From contig NZ_SPQK01000007.1 of the NCBI RefSeq assembly GCF_004570875.1, positions 97,969 to 161,968 of the forward strand: DNA of 64,000 nt, read 5' to 3'. Numbering within the stretch: the first letter of the stretch is position 1; every line of letters begins with the position of its first letter. The position numbers and the translations under genes are program-made. Of the stretch, positions 47,146-56,616 are shown in pieces. The DNA is from Blastococcus sp. CT_GayMR16. Its GTDB lineage: Bacteria; Actinomycetota; Actinomycetes; Mycobacteriales; Geodermatophilaceae. The notes under the pieces are model-generated. The model made no database searches. It was not told the origin of the DNA and saw only the letters and a list, made by a program, of their open reading frames with translations.

Positions 47146-48663
47146 TCATGGACGCCGCCACCTGCGGTCCTCGGCGGCCAGCATCTCCTCGGCCGCGCGC
47201 GGTCCCCACTCGCCGGCGCGGTAGGCGTGCGGCGTCGTCCCGGCCCAGAACTCCTCGAGCGGGTCGATCACCGCCCAGGAGGCCTCCACCTCGGCGTTGC
47301 GCGGGAACAGCGTGGCGTCGCCCAGGAGGACGTCGAGCAGCAGCCGCTCGTAGGCCTCCGGGCTGGACTCGGTGAACTGCTCGCCGTAGAGGAAGTCCAT
47401 GGACACGTCCCGCACCTCCATGACGCTGCCCGGCACCTTCGACCCGAACTTGAGGGTCACCCCCTCGTCGGGCTGGACGCGCACGACGAGCTGGTTGTTG
47501 CCGAGCTCCTCGGTGTCGGTCTCGGCGAAGGGCAGGTGCGGCGCCCGCTTGAACATCAGCGCGATCTCGGTGACCCGGCGGGGCAGCCGCTTGCCGGTGC
47601 GCAGGTAGAACGGCACGCCTGCCCAGCGGCGGGTCTCCACGCCCAGGCGGACGGCGGCGAAGGTCTCGGTCGCGGACTTGGGGTCCACGCCCTCCTCCTG
47701 CTGGTAGCCCTTGACCCGTTCGCCGGCCAGCCAGCCCTGCTCGTACTGGCCGCGGATCGCGAAGGTCTCCATGTCCTCTGGCACCGAGATCGCCCGGAGC
47801 ACCTTGAGCTTCTCCGTCCGGATCTCCTCGGCGGAGAACTCGACCGGCTCCTCCATCGCGGTGAGGGCGAGCAGCTGCAGCAGGTGGTTCTGCAGCACGT
47901 CGCGGGCGGCGCCGGTCTTCTCGTAGAACGACGCCCGCCCGCCGATGCCGACGTCCTCGGCCATGGTGATCTGGACCGAGTCGACGTGGTGGCCGTTCCA
48001 GATCGGCTCGAACAGGGTGTTGGCGAACCGTAGCGCCAGCAGGTTCTGAACGGTCTCCTTGCCCAGGTAGTGGTCAATGCGGAAGACGTCCTCCGCGCTG
48101 AACACGGAGTCGACGAGGGCGTTCAGCTCGCGGCTCGAGGGCAGGTCCTCACCGAACGGCTTCTCGACGACGACCCGCCGCCACCGGTCCGCCGTGCTCT
48201 CCGCCATGCCCGTGCGCTGCATCTGCTTGAGCACGGTCGGGAACATCGACGGCGGGATCGACAGGTAGAAGGCCGCGTTGCCGCCGATGCCATGGCTGCC
48301 CTCGAGCTCGCCGAGGGTCGCGGCGAGCTGGTCGAAGGCGTTGTCGTCGTCGAAGGAGCCCTGCACGAAGGTGATGTCGGCGGCCAGCTGCTCCCAGACC
48401 TCCTCCCGCCACGGGGTGCGGGCGTGCTGCCGGGCCGCCTCGCGCGAGAGCTCGGCGAACTCGGTGTCACCCCAGTCGCGGCGGGCGAAGCCGAGCAGCG
48501 CGAAGTTGGTCGGCAGCAGCCCGCGGTTGGCCAGGTCGTAGACCGCCGGCAGCAGCTTCTTTCGGGCCAGGTCGCCGGTGATGCCGAAGACGACGAGCGC
48601 GCACGGCTGAGGTACCCGGGGTAGCCGCCGGTCCCGCGGGTCGCGCAGCGGGTTGGGGTTCAT
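47146..48663 (-). CDS. zwf: Glucose-6-phosphate 1-dehydrogenase
   Basis: This 505-residue enzyme oxidises glucose 6-phosphate with NADP+. The N-terminus carries V-V-F-G-I-T-G-D-L-A-R-K-K (the coenzyme loop), then E-K-P-F-G, R-I-D-H-Y-L-G-K-E (substrate His) and F-Y-L-R-T-G-K-R-L-P. The ATG at 48663 gives M-N-P-N-P-L-R-D-P-R-D-R-R-L, which matches orthologues. Upstream, two near copies of the 30-base ATG-led segment sit in tandem, which may complicate initiation. OpcA, its assembly partner, follows. Confidence 0.95.
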   Translation of the reverse strand: MNPNPLRDPRDRRLPRVPQPCALVVFGITGDLARKKLLPAVYDLANRGLLPTNFALLGFARRDWGDTEFAELSREAARQHARTPWREEVWEQLAADITFVQGSFDDDNAFDQLAATLGELEGSHGIGGNAAFYLSIPPSMFPTVLKQMQRTGMAESTADRWRRVVVEKPFGEDLPSSRELNALVDSVFSAEDVFRIDHYLGKETVQNLLALRFANTLFEPIWNGHHVDSVQITMAEDVGIGGRASFYEKTGAARDVLQNHLLQLLALTAMEEPVEFSAEEIRTEKLKVLRAISVPEDMETFAIRGQYEQGWLAGERVKGYQQEEGVDPKSATETFAAVRLGVETRRWAGVPFYLRTGKRLPRRVTEIALMFKRAPHLPFAETDTEELGNNQLVVRVQPDEGVTLKFGSKVPGSVMEVRDVSMDFLYGEQFTESSPEAYERLLLDVLLGDATLFPRNAEVEASWAVIDPLEEFWAGTTPHAYRAGEWGPRAAEEMLAAEDRRWRRP

Positions 48664-48722
48664 CTCGGGCCGCGAAGCGGGGAAAGAGCCATCGGGGGCC
48701 GCGCAGCGGGGAAAAGATGCAT
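48634..48722 (-). repeat. Tandem ATG-led 29-30 base repeats spanning the zwf start
   Basis: Read on the minus strand, three units begin with ATG at 48722, 48692 and 48663. They share a CTTTCCCCGCT/ACCCCAACCCGCT core followed by GCGCGGCCC, TCGCGGCCC or GCGCGACCC. Unit lengths are 30 and 29 bases, so the first two ATGs are not in frame with zwf. The third unit codes for the start of zwf. The two upstream copies could be short leader frames or a local duplication. Confidence 0.65.
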
Positions 48723-48824
48723 GGTCCGTCCTCGAGGTAGGAGGGGGCCGCTGCCCGGACCGGCGGGGGACCGGACGGCGGGGTGGAACAGGGAGCGGGT
48801 CGTGCGGCTGTACTCCCGGGGCGG

Positions 48825-50444
48825 TCAGCCCAGCGCCTCCAGGAGCTGGCCCAGGCCGGCGGCACGGTCGGTCAGGTGCAGGTGCAGCAACGGACGGCCG
48901 CGGTCGGCGAGGGCCTTGCGGTCCCCGGCGGCCTGCGCGGCCTGCAGGGTGGCGAAGCTGAACGGCTTCTCCGGGACGGCGAGGTCCTCGGCCACCGCCC
49001 CGGTCACCTGCAGGAACGCACCGACCTGGGGCCCGCCCTTGTGGTACTGGCCGGTGGAGTGCAGGAAGCGCGGACCCCACCCGAAGGTGACGGCGTGCTC
49101 GGTGCGGCGGGCGAGAGCACCCCGGAGGTCCTGCGCGCTGGCGTCGCGCTCCCGGTCCAGATAGGCCATGACGGCCAGGTAGCCACGCGGGGGGATCGAG
49201 TTCAGCAGCGCGTCGAGCGCCAGGCGGACGCCGTCGTGCGAGGACAGGTCGACCCCGTCCAGCACACCGCCGCTGCCCCGCACCTCGATGGCGCCGATGG
49301 TCGCCTCGGGCCGCTCGTCCGGCAGCCCCTCGTCGAGGATCCGGTTGGTGTTGTCCTTGCTCTCGGTCACGTTCGGCTGGTCGAAGGGGTTGATCCCGAG
49401 CACCCGTCCGGCCACCGCCGTCGCGTACTCCCAGCCGAGGAACTGCGCCCCGAGCGGCCCGCTGACACCGACGGAGGGCTGCTTCGCGGGAGTGCCGGAG
49501 CCGACCACGGCGAGCAGCACGTCGGGCGCGCTCGCTCCCGGTGCCTCGTCGGACTCGAGGACGACGGGCAGGATGCCGCGCCCCTCCTTGCCGGTGGACT
49601 CGGCGATCAGCTGCTCGGCCCAGTCACCGAAGCCCTTGATCGATGTGCCCAGCTCCGCTGAGTCGCCGTCGGCCAGACCCAGCTTGTCCCGCCCGCTGCG
49701 GAACGCGGCGCCTAGGGCGGCACCGAGCTCCAGAGCGGCGTTGTCGGATGCGGCCAGGCGCTCGGCCAGCTCCTCGGCCTCGTCGAGCAGGGCGCCGACG
49801 TCGGCGCCGGCCAGGGCAGAGGGCACCAGGCCGAACGCCGAGAGCGCGCTGTACCGCCCACCGACGGTCGGGTCGGCGAGGAAGACCGCCCGCGCGCCCA
49901 TCTCCGCGGCGGTGTCGGCCAGCGGGGAGCCGGGGTCGGTGACGACGACGAAGCGCCCGCCGATCCGCTTCTCGTCCAGGCCGGCCGCGGCGAACGCGGC
50001 GATGAACGCCCGCCGGTGGCTGTCGGTCTCCACCGTGCCGCCGGACTTGGAGCTGACGACGACGACCGTCCGGTGCAGGTCGGTCATCGCCGCGGACACC
50101 TGACCGGGGTCGGTCGTGTCGAGGACGACGAGCGGCACCCCCGCGGTGCGGCAGATGACCTCCGGTGCCAGTGACGAGCCGCCCATGCCGCACAGGACGA
50201 TGCGGTCGAGGCCCTCGCCGGCCAGCTCGGTGCGGAGATCGGCCAGGCGGCTGACCAGCTGACGCGAGCTCGCCGGCAGGTCCAGCCAGCCGAGCCGGAC
50301 CGCCGACTCGTCCTCGGCCTCCGGGCCCCACAGCGTGGCGTCCTTCTGGACCAGCCGGGCCGCGACGCCGTCGTCCACGAGCTGGGTCCGCAGGGTGTCG
50401 GGGACGTCCAGCCCGTTCAGGGCGACGGAGAACGCGGAACTCAC
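48825..50444 (-). CDS. pgi: Glucose-6-phosphate isomerase
   Basis: The 539-residue protein is a phosphoglucose isomerase of the kind encoded beside tal in actinobacteria. SIS-fold marks are [14 protein letters not shown] and [11 protein letters not shown], then [25 protein letters not shown] and [13 protein letters not shown]. These contribute the catalytic Glu, His and Lys. It interconverts glucose 6-phosphate and fructose 6-phosphate, connecting the pathway with glycolysis. The GTG at 50444 overlaps the tal stop as GTGA. In some relatives tal and pgi are one fused gene. Confidence 0.93.
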   Translation of the reverse strand: MSSAFSVALNGLDVPDTLRTQLVDDGVAARLVQKDATLWGPEAEDESAVRLGWLDLPASSRQLVSRLADLRTELAGEGLDRIVLCGMGGSSLAPEVICRTAGVPLVVLDTTDPGQVSAAMTDLHRTVVVVSSKSGGTVETDSHRRAFIAAFAAAGLDEKRIGGRFVVVTDPGSPLADTAAEMGARAVFLADPTVGGRYSALSAFGLVPSALAGADVGALLDEAEELAERLAASDNAALELGAALGAAFRSGRDKLGLADGDSAELGTSIKGFGDWAEQLIAESTGKEGRGILPVVLESDEAPGASAPDVLLAVVGSGTPAKQPSVGVSGPLGAQFLGWEYATAVAGRVLGINPFDQPNVTESKDNTNRILDEGLPDERPEATIGAIEVRGSGGVLDGVDLSSHDGVRLALDALLNSIPPRGYLAVMAYLDRERDASAQDLRGALARRTEHAVTFGWGPRFLHSTGQYHKGGPQVGAFLQVTGAVAEDLAVPEKPFSFATLQAAQAAGDRKALADRGRPLLHLHLTDRAAGLGQLLEALG

Positions 50445-51556
50445 TTCTTGTCCTCCAGCTCGCTGCGCACCGAGTCGGTCAGCTCGTCCCACGAGTCGAC
50501 GAACTTCTGCACGCCTTCTTTTTCCAGCACGCGGAAGACGTCGTCGAGGTCGACGCCGGCGTCACCGACGGCCTTCATGACGGCGGCGGCGTCGTCGTAG
50601 GACTTCTGCACCGGCGTGCCGGCTTCGCCGTGGTCGGCGTAGGCCATCATCGTCTTCTCCGGCATCGTGTTCACGGTGCCGGGAGCGATGAGCTCGGAGA
50701 TGTACATCGTGTCCGAGTACTCGGGGTTCTTGACGCCGGTCGAGGCCCAGAGCGGGCGCTGCGGCACCGCACCCTTCGCCTCGAGCGCCCGCCAGCGGTC
50801 GGAGGAGAAGACCTCCTCGTAGGCCTGGTAGGCCAGCTGGGCGTTGGCGATGCCCGCCTTCCCCTTGAGCGAGGCGATGTCTAGTTCAGGGGCATCCGAA
50901 ACCTTGTCCAGCCGCTTGTCGATCTCGGTGTCGACGCGGGAGACGAAGAACGACGCGACCGACGCGATGCCGTCCAGGGAGCCACCCTCGGCCACCCGCT
51001 TCTCCAGGCCGGCCAGGTATGCCTCCATGACCGCCCGGTACCGGTCCGGGCTGAAGATCAGGGTGACGTTGACACTGATCCCGTTCGCGATGGTCTCGGT
51101 GATGGCCGGCAGGCCCGCTTCGGTCGCCGGGATCTTGATGAAGAGGTTCGGCCGGTCCACCAGCCACCACAGGTGCCCGGCCTCGGCGGCGGTGGCGTCG
51201 GTGTCGTGCGCCAGACCCGGCGCCACTTCGAGGGACACGCGGCCGTCTCCCGGCTGGCGGTCGTGGATGGGCCGCAGCAGGTCGCAGGCGTCCCGGACGT
51301 CGGCGCCGGTGATCGTCCGCAGTGCCTCCTCCACGCTCACCTGACGGACGGCGAGGGCGTGCAGCTGGTCGTCGTAGGAGTCCGACCCGCTGATCGCCGC
51401 GGCGAAGATGGTCGGGTTCGTCGTCACGCCGACGACGGAGTGCTCGTCGACCAGCGACTGCAGGTTCCCGCTGCGGATGCGGTCGCGGGACAGGTCGTCG
51501 AGCCAGACGGCGACCCCCGCCGCGGACAGCTCGGCAAGCTTCTCGTTCTGTGCCAT
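50441..51556 (-). CDS. tal: Transaldolase
   Basis: A 371-residue transaldolase of the Tal1-like actinobacterial type. Marks are [34 protein letters not shown] (Schiff-base Lys in K-I-P-A-T), V-N-V-T-L-I-F-S and W-A-S-T-G-V-K-N-P. It moves dihydroxyacetone units between sugar phosphates. It starts at 51556 with AAAGG upstream, 84 bases after tkt, with a dispersed repeat in the gap. Confidence 0.96.
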   Translation of the reverse strand: MAQNEKLAELSAAGVAVWLDDLSRDRIRSGNLQSLVDEHSVVGVTTNPTIFAAAISGSDSYDDQLHALAVRQVSVEEALRTITGADVRDACDLLRPIHDRQPGDGRVSLEVAPGLAHDTDATAAEAGHLWWLVDRPNLFIKIPATEAGLPAITETIANGISVNVTLIFSPDRYRAVMEAYLAGLEKRVAEGGSLDGIASVASFFVSRVDTEIDKRLDKVSDAPELDIASLKGKAGIANAQLAYQAYEEVFSSDRWRALEAKGAVPQRPLWASTGVKNPEYSDTMYISELIAPGTVNTMPEKTMMAYADHGEAGTPVQKSYDDAAAVMKAVGDAGVDLDDVFRVLEKEGVQKFVDSWDELTDSVRSELEDKK

Positions 51557-51580
51557 GACTGGTGCCTTTCGGTTAGGGCC

Positions 51581-51640
51581 TAGCGGCCCCGCTGCAGGGG
51601 CCCGCCGCGAGCTTGCGAGTGGTGAGGGGCAGTGGGTCCT
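51581..51640 (-). repeat. Dispersed stop-codon repeat, copy B
   Basis: On the minus strand it begins directly after the tkt stop (TGA at 51643-51641) and runs AAGGACCCACTGCCCC, CACCACTCGCAAGC, TCGCGGCGGGCCCC. It shares most positions with the copies after whiA and sufT. It ends in GGCCCCTGCAGCGGGGCC, a six-base stem. It lies between tkt and tal. Confidence 0.75.
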
Positions 51641-53851
51641 TCATTTGTCGCCGGTGGGGCTGTCGAGTCCGCCGTGGGACGCTCCCGGCCCGGCCGGGAC
51701 CGCGGCGTCGGACGCGGCGGCCTGCAGGCTCTCGCGGGCGGCGGCCACGACTGCCTCCGTGGTCAGGCCGAACTCCTCGTAGAGCACGGTGTAGGCGGCG
51801 CTGGCGCCGTAGTGGTTGAGCCCGACGATCCGGCCGGCGTCACCGACGAACTCGCGCCAGCCCATGGGCACCGCGGCCTCGACGCTGACCCGCGCCCGGA
51901 CCGAGGACGGCAGCACCTCGTTGCGGTAGCTGTCGTCCTGGTCGGAGAACCACTCGACGCACGGCAGGGAGACGACACGGGTCGGGACGCCGTCGGCCTC
52001 GAGCGCCTCGCGGGCGGCGACGGCGATCTGCACCTCCGAGCCGGTGCCCATCAGGATCACCTCGGGGGTGCCCGACGAGGCCTCGGCGAGCACGTAGCCA
52101 CCGCGGGCGACGCCCTCGGCCGACGCGAACTCGCTGCGGTCGAAGACGGGCAGGTTCTGCCGGGACAGGATGATCCCGGCGGGCCGGTCGTTGTGCTCGA
52201 GGATCGTCCGCCACGCGACCGCCACCTCGTTGGCGTCAGCGGGCCGGACGACGTCGAGACCCGGGATTGCCCGGAGCGCGGCCAGGTGCTCGATCGGCTG
52301 GTGGGTCGGGCCGTCCTCGCCGAGGCCGATGGAGTCGTGGGTCCAGACGTAGGTGACGGGCAGCTGCATGATCGCCGCGAGCCGGACCGCGCCGCGCATG
52401 TAGTCGGAGAACGTCAGGAACGTGCCGCCGTAGACGCGCGTGCCGCCGTGCAGGGCAATGCCGTTCATGATCGAGCCCATCGCGTGCTCGCGGACTCCGA
52501 AGTGCAGGGTGCGGCCGTAGGGGCCACCGGACCACATCTTCGTCTGCCGGTTGGCCGGCAGGAACGACGGTTCGCCCTTCACGGCGGTGTTGTTGCTCTC
52601 GGCGAGGTCGGCCGAGCCGCCCCACAGCTCGGGCAGCGCGGGGTAGAGCGCGGCCAGGACCTCGCCCGACGCCTTGCGGGTGGCGACGCCCTTCGGGTCG
52701 GCGTCCCAGCTGGGCAGCTTGTCCGCCCAGCCCTCGGGCAGCGTGCGGGTCGTCATCCGCTCGAGGAGGGCGGCGCCCTCGGGGTTGCTCTGCTTCCAGG
52801 CGCCGAACCGCGGCTGCCACGCCGCGTGCGCCTCCTGGCCGCGGCCGACGACGCCGCGGGCGTGCTCGATGACCTCGGGCGCGACGTCGAAGCTCTTGTC
52901 GGGGTCGAAGCCGAGGATCTTCTTGGTGGCCTTGACCTCGTCCTCACCGAGCGCCGAGCCGTGCGCGGCACCGGTGTTCTGCTTGTTGGGCGCCGGCCAG
53001 CCGATGATCGTCTTCAGCACGATGATCGACGGGCGGCCGGTCTCTGCCTTGGCGGCCGCCAGTGCGGCGTCGACCGCGGCCAGGTCCTCGCCGTCGTGGA
53101 CGTGCTGCACGTGCCACCCGTAGGCCTCGTAGCGCTTGCCGACGTCCTCGGTGAAGGCGATGTTCGTGTCGTCCTCGATCGAGATCCTGTTGTCGTCGTA
53201 GACGAGGACGAGGTTGCCCAGCTGCTGGGTGCCGGCCAGCGAGGACGCCTCGCCGCTGACGCCCTCTTCCAGGTCGCCGTCGGAGGCGAAGACCCAGACG
53301 GTGTGGTCGAACAAGCTCTCGCCCTCGGGGGCGTCCGCGTCGAGCATGCCGCGCTCGCGGCGCGCGGCCATCGCCATGCCGACCGCGTTGCCCACACCCT
53401 GACCGAGCGGGCCGGTCGTCGTCTCCACGCCGGGCGTGTGGTTGACCTCGGGGTGGCCGGGCGTCTTCGAGCCCCAGGTGCGCAGGGCCTCCAGGTCGGC
53501 GAGTTCCATGCCGTACCCGGAGAGGTAGAGCTGGACGTAGAGCGTCAGGCTCGAGTGCCCCATCGAGAGCACGAACCGGTCACGAGCGACCCAGTTCGGG
53601 TCGCTCGGGTCGTGCTTCAGCCACTTCTGGAAGAGCAGGTAGGCGGTCGGGGCCATGCTCATCGCCGTCCCCGGGTGGCCGTTGCCCACCTTCTGGACGG
53701 CGTCCATGGCGAGCACCCGTGCGGTGTCGATGGCGCGGCGGTCGAGCTCGCCGAAACCGTCGGGGAGGGTCGGCTTCGGCTGCGCCGGGCTACCGGTGGG
53801 GGCGTCGGTCGCGGCTTCGGCGGGGGCCTCGGACCCGGTGCTCTGCGTCAT
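51641..53851 (-). CDS. tkt: Transketolase
   Basis: This 736-residue thiamine-diphosphate enzyme transfers two-carbon units between sugar phosphates. It shows G-H-P-G-T-A-M-S-M-A-P, F-V-L-S-M-G-H-S-S, the ThDP/Mg2+ segment A-S-D-G-D-L-E-E-G-V-S-G-E-A-S, Y-D-D-N-R-I-S-I-E, and in the second domain T-F-L-T-F-S-D-Y-M, F-G-V-R-E-H-A-M-G and H-D-S-I-G-L-G-E-D-G-P-T-H-Q-P. The first 30 residues are a variable leader. It leads the minus-strand pentose-phosphate operon and is divergent from ctaB. Confidence 0.96.
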   Translation of the reverse strand: MTQSTGSEAPAEAATDAPTGSPAQPKPTLPDGFGELDRRAIDTARVLAMDAVQKVGNGHPGTAMSMAPTAYLLFQKWLKHDPSDPNWVARDRFVLSMGHSSLTLYVQLYLSGYGMELADLEALRTWGSKTPGHPEVNHTPGVETTTGPLGQGVGNAVGMAMAARRERGMLDADAPEGESLFDHTVWVFASDGDLEEGVSGEASSLAGTQQLGNLVLVYDDNRISIEDDTNIAFTEDVGKRYEAYGWHVQHVHDGEDLAAVDAALAAAKAETGRPSIIVLKTIIGWPAPNKQNTGAAHGSALGEDEVKATKKILGFDPDKSFDVAPEVIEHARGVVGRGQEAHAAWQPRFGAWKQSNPEGAALLERMTTRTLPEGWADKLPSWDADPKGVATRKASGEVLAALYPALPELWGGSADLAESNNTAVKGEPSFLPANRQTKMWSGGPYGRTLHFGVREHAMGSIMNGIALHGGTRVYGGTFLTFSDYMRGAVRLAAIMQLPVTYVWTHDSIGLGEDGPTHQPIEHLAALRAIPGLDVVRPADANEVAVAWRTILEHNDRPAGIILSRQNLPVFDRSEFASAEGVARGGYVLAEASSGTPEVILMGTGSEVQIAVAAREALEADGVPTRVVSLPCVEWFSDQDDSYRNEVLPSSVRARVSVEAAVPMGWREFVGDAGRIVGLNHYGASAAYTVLYEEFGLTTEAVVAAARESLQAAASDAAVPAGPGASHGGLDSPTGDK

Positions 53852-54196
53852 GTGGTGAGTGCTCCCTCGGGGTAGGCCCTGGTTCGTGGGCGGTCGTGCG
53901 GCCGTGCTGTCCGCCGGGTGAGCGGGGCGCGCCGGTCGTGGGCGGCGACCGGGCTCGAACCGCGGACCCGGCGGCGCGCCCCCGGGCCGGCGCTGGACCG
54001 GGGCACGTCGTCGTCGTCGACGTCGGCCCTACCCGCTGGACGGGCCGCATCAACGCGGTCAACCCTAGTCATCCGCGCTCATGCCGCGCCGATGCCCGGA
54101 GCGCCCCGGGCTACAGTGACTGCCGTTCCCATCCCCGGTTCGAAGGGACCCCGTGGTGCCCTGCTGCCCGCGCGCTTCCGCGCACGAGGGCACCCG
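53852..54196. other. Divergent region between tkt and ctaB
   Basis: This 345-base gap should hold promoters for the tkt operon and for ctaB. TACAGT at about 54112-54117 could be a -10 box for ctaB. CCCTAGT near 54064 and TTGACC read on the minus strand are weak promoter-like fragments with poor spacing. I see no hairpin or open frame worth calling. A longer in-frame start of ctaB would use part of it. Confidence 0.5.
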
Positions 54197-55129
54197 GTGA
54201 CGGCGCTGAGCGAGCGCCGCACCGATCCCGCTCGTCGCCTCCCCAGCGCCCTCCGCACGCGGATCGGCGCCTACGTGGCGCTGACCAAGCCGCGGATCAT
54301 CGAGCTGCTGCTGGTGACGACGGTGCCGGCGATGATGCTGGCCGCTCGCGGCTGGCCGTCCTGGACTCTGCTGCTCGCCACCCTGGTCGGCGGAACTCTC
54401 GCGGCCGGGGCGGCGAACGTCTTCAACTGCTACTTCGACCGTGACATCGACCGGTTGATGCACCGCACCCAGAAGCGGCCGCTGCCGATGGGGCAGATCA
54501 CCCCGCGGGCGGCGCTGATCTTCGGCGCGGTGCTCACCGTCTCCTCGATCGCGCTGCTCGCGGCCACCACCACGCTGCTGGCCGCGGCGCTCGCGGCGGG
54601 GGCGATCTTCTACTACGCCGTCCTCTACACGATGGTGTTCAAGCGGCACACCCGGCGCAGCACCGAGTTCGGCGGCGTGCCCGGGGCGGCACCGGTGCTC
54701 ATCGGCTGGGCCGCGGTCACCGGTTCCCTCGACTGGCCGGCCGTCGTCGTCTTCGGGGTCGTCTTCTGCTGGCAGATGCCGCACTTCTGGGCGCTCGCCA
54801 TGCGGTTCAAGGCCGACTACGCGCGGGCCGACGTCCCGATGCTCCCAGTGGTCACGTCCGAGCTGTCGGTCGGCCGGCAGACCGTGGCCTGGAGCTGGGT
54901 CACCGTCGCGGTCTCGCTCCTGCTCTGGCCCGTGGCCGCGGACTTCGGCATCGGCTGGCTCTACACGGCGGCCGCGGTCGCCCTGGGCGCGTGGTTCGTC
55001 CTCGAGGCGCACCGGCTGCTGCGTCGCATCCGGAGCGACGCCGAGACCAAGCCGATGAAGCTCTTCCACGTCTCGATCTCGTACCTGGCCCTGCTCTCGA
55101 TCGCGATCATCGTCGACGTCCTGATCTGA
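54197..55129 (+). CDS. ctaB: Haem O synthase (protohaem IX farnesyltransferase)
   Basis: The 310-residue polytopic membrane enzyme adds a farnesyl group to haem B. The prenyl-diphosphate motif is N-C-Y-F-D-R-D-I-D-R-L-M-H-R-T, with R-P-L-P next, and the second conserved loop is Y-T-M-V-F-K-R-H-T-R-R-S-T. About nine helices are visible. The GTG at 54197 is chosen because GAGGG precedes it and earlier in-frame codons look like leader. ctaA lies close by with opposite polarity, as in other actinobacteria. Confidence 0.94.
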   Translation: MTALSERRTDPARRLPSALRTRIGAYVALTKPRIIELLLVTTVPAMMLAARGWPSWTLLLATLVGGTLAAGAANVFNCYFDRDIDRLMHRTQKRPLPMGQITPRAALIFGAVLTVSSIALLAATTTLLAAALAAGAIFYYAVLYTMVFKRHTRRSTEFGGVPGAAPVLIGWAAVTGSLDWPAVVVFGVVFCWQMPHFWALAMRFKADYARADVPMLPVVTSELSVGRQTVAWSWVTVAVSLLLWPVAADFGIGWLYTAAAVALGAWFVLEAHRLLRRIRSDAETKPMKLFHVSISYLALLSIAIIVDVLI

Positions 55130-55216
55130 GCTCGCCGCGCTGGGCGTTGTCCCTCCAGCGGCCGTTCCGGCGCCCGAGATGGCCGACCCGGGGACATTCC
55201 CCCTGAAGGAGCTGCC

Positions 55217-55501
55217 GTGCGCCGCGATCTCGCGAACGCCCGGATGGGGCAACTGGTCGGGGCGGACGGCCGGACCTACTCGCTCGGTGCGACGCGGATC
55301 GAGCCCGCCGAGGTCGAGTCGCTGATCGAGTCCGGGTGCCCAGTCGTCACGTACTTCGCCGGAGGGCGACTCGTCTGGCACGACGAGGACGACGCGTGGC
55401 CGGCCTGGGCCGACGCCCGCGGCGCCCAGGAGTCGGTGACGGCTGGGCGCTGGGAGTCACCGGACGGCCCCGCGGCCGTCGTCCTGATCTGGAGCGCCTG
55501 A
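55217..55501 (+). CDS. Small hypothetical protein
   Basis: A 94-residue protein starting at GTG with AAGGAG seven bases upstream. It has G-Q-L-V-G-A-D-G-R-T-Y and, later, V-V-T-Y-F-A-G-G-R-L-V-W-H-D-E-D-D-A-W-P. I know no family. It follows ctaB after 87 bases and is convergent with ctaA; a weak inverted repeat (GTGCCG/CGGCAC) lies between the two stops. Confidence 0.65.
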   Translation: MRRDLANARMGQLVGADGRTYSLGATRIEPAEVESLIESGCPVVTYFAGGRLVWHDEDDAWPAWADARGAQESVTAGRWESPDGPAAVVLIWSA

Positions 55502-55567
55502 CAGAAGTCCGCCGTGTGGGGGCCGGTGCCGTGCTGTAGCGCGGCACTCCGGACAACACCGCGGTAG

Positions 55568-56494
55568 TCAGCGAATGGCGGTAGCGGGCTCTGTGGCGGA
55601 GCTTAGCGGGAGTTCCGACGCCGGGCCGCGGACGGACCACACCAGGCGCGCGGTGAACGCGGTGATCAGCACCGCGCCGAGCATGTGCACGAGCACGAGG
55701 GCGACCGGCAGGTCGGTGAAGTACTGCACGTAGCCGACGACGCCCTGGGCGAGCTGAACGATCAGCAGGTCGCGGGCCGCCCGGCGGACGCGGCCGGGGG
55801 AGTCGATCGCGTAGAGCGCCACGAGCAGCGCGACGGTCAGACCGATGAGGAGGAACACGACGTCGGCGTGCAGCTGGCTGACCAGCTCGGGGTCGAAGCC
55901 CGTGCGCCCGGCCTCCGGGTCGCCGCTGTGCGGACCGCTGCCGGTCACGACCGTGCCGATTCCGAGGACGACGGCGGTGAGCGCGGCGATGCCGGTGACG
56001 AGCAGGACGAACGGACGGCGCACCAGTGGCTGCCCCACACCGGGTTCGCGCGAGCGCTGCCAGAGGATCGTGGCCACCGCGACGAGCACCATCGACACCA
56101 GGAAGTGGGCGGCGACCGTCCACGGGTTCAGGCCGGTCAGCACGGTGACGCCGCCCAGCAGGGCCTGCGCCGGGATGCCCAGGAACCCGATGACGGCAAG
56201 CGTCCGGAGGTCCCGGCGCACCGACCGGAACACGACGACGACGGTGGCGATCGCGACCGCGGTGAGCGCGAAGGTGAGCAGCCGGTTGCCGAACTCGATG
56301 ACGCCGTGGCCGGCCAGCTCCGGCGTGGCCACGAAGCTCTCGTCGGTGCACCGCGGCCAGGTCGGGCAGCCGAGTCCGGACCCGGTCAGCCGCACCGCGC
56401 CGCCGGTGACGACGATGAGGCCGTTGGCGATCGCGTTGGCCAGAGCGACGCGGGAAACGGTCGCGGAAGAGAAGGCAGTGGGCAGGGCCGGCAC
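55568..56494 (-). CDS. ctaA: Haem A synthase
   Basis: This 308-residue membrane protein of the COX15/CtaA family converts haem O to haem A for cytochrome aa3. Four His ligands are visible in separate helices: G-H-G-V-I-E-F-G-N-R, A-A-H-F-L-V-S-M, S-Q-L-H-A-D-V-V-F and L-V-H-M-L-G-A-V-L. A Cys pair sits in L-G-C-P-T-W-P-R-C. The GTG at 56494 is the frame start. It is divergent from sufR. Confidence 0.94.
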   Translation of the reverse strand: MPALPTAFSSATVSRVALANAIANGLIVVTGGAVRLTGSGLGCPTWPRCTDESFVATPELAGHGVIEFGNRLLTFALTAVAIATVVVVFRSVRRDLRTLAVIGFLGIPAQALLGGVTVLTGLNPWTVAAHFLVSMVLVAVATILWQRSREPGVGQPLVRRPFVLLVTGIAALTAVVLGIGTVVTGSGPHSGDPEAGRTGFDPELVSQLHADVVFLLIGLTVALLVALYAIDSPGRVRRAARDLLIVQLAQGVVGYVQYFTDLPVALVLVHMLGAVLITAFTARLVWSVRGPASELPLSSATEPATAIR

Positions 56495-56601
56495 GGACCC
56501 GATGCTAGGCGGGAGGCATGTGGCGTGACCCGCATCACGCCGCGGCGGGGGTCACGCAAGGAGTAAGGCTGACCTTGGTTGCGAGCGTGCCGAAATAGGA
56601 C

Positions 56602-56616
56602 ACACTTGTGTTGTGG
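56602..56616 (+). promoter_or_regulatory. Probable SufR operator at the sufR start
   Basis: ACACT (56602-56606), TGTGT (56607-56611) and TGTGG (56612-56616) give ACACT-N5-TGTGG. This is very close to the ACACT-N5-TGTGA inverted repeat I recall as the mycobacterial SufR site. ACACA 56600-56604 and TGTGT 56607-56611 also form a shorter palindrome. The site overlaps the GTG start at 56613, so repressor binding would block transcription start or elongation; autoregulation is inferred. Confidence 0.65.

Noticed and set aside
51632..53875. 747-codon open frame opposite tkt
   Set aside because: It mirrors the whole transketolase gene, whose motifs are complete, and has no recognisable domain or ribosome site.
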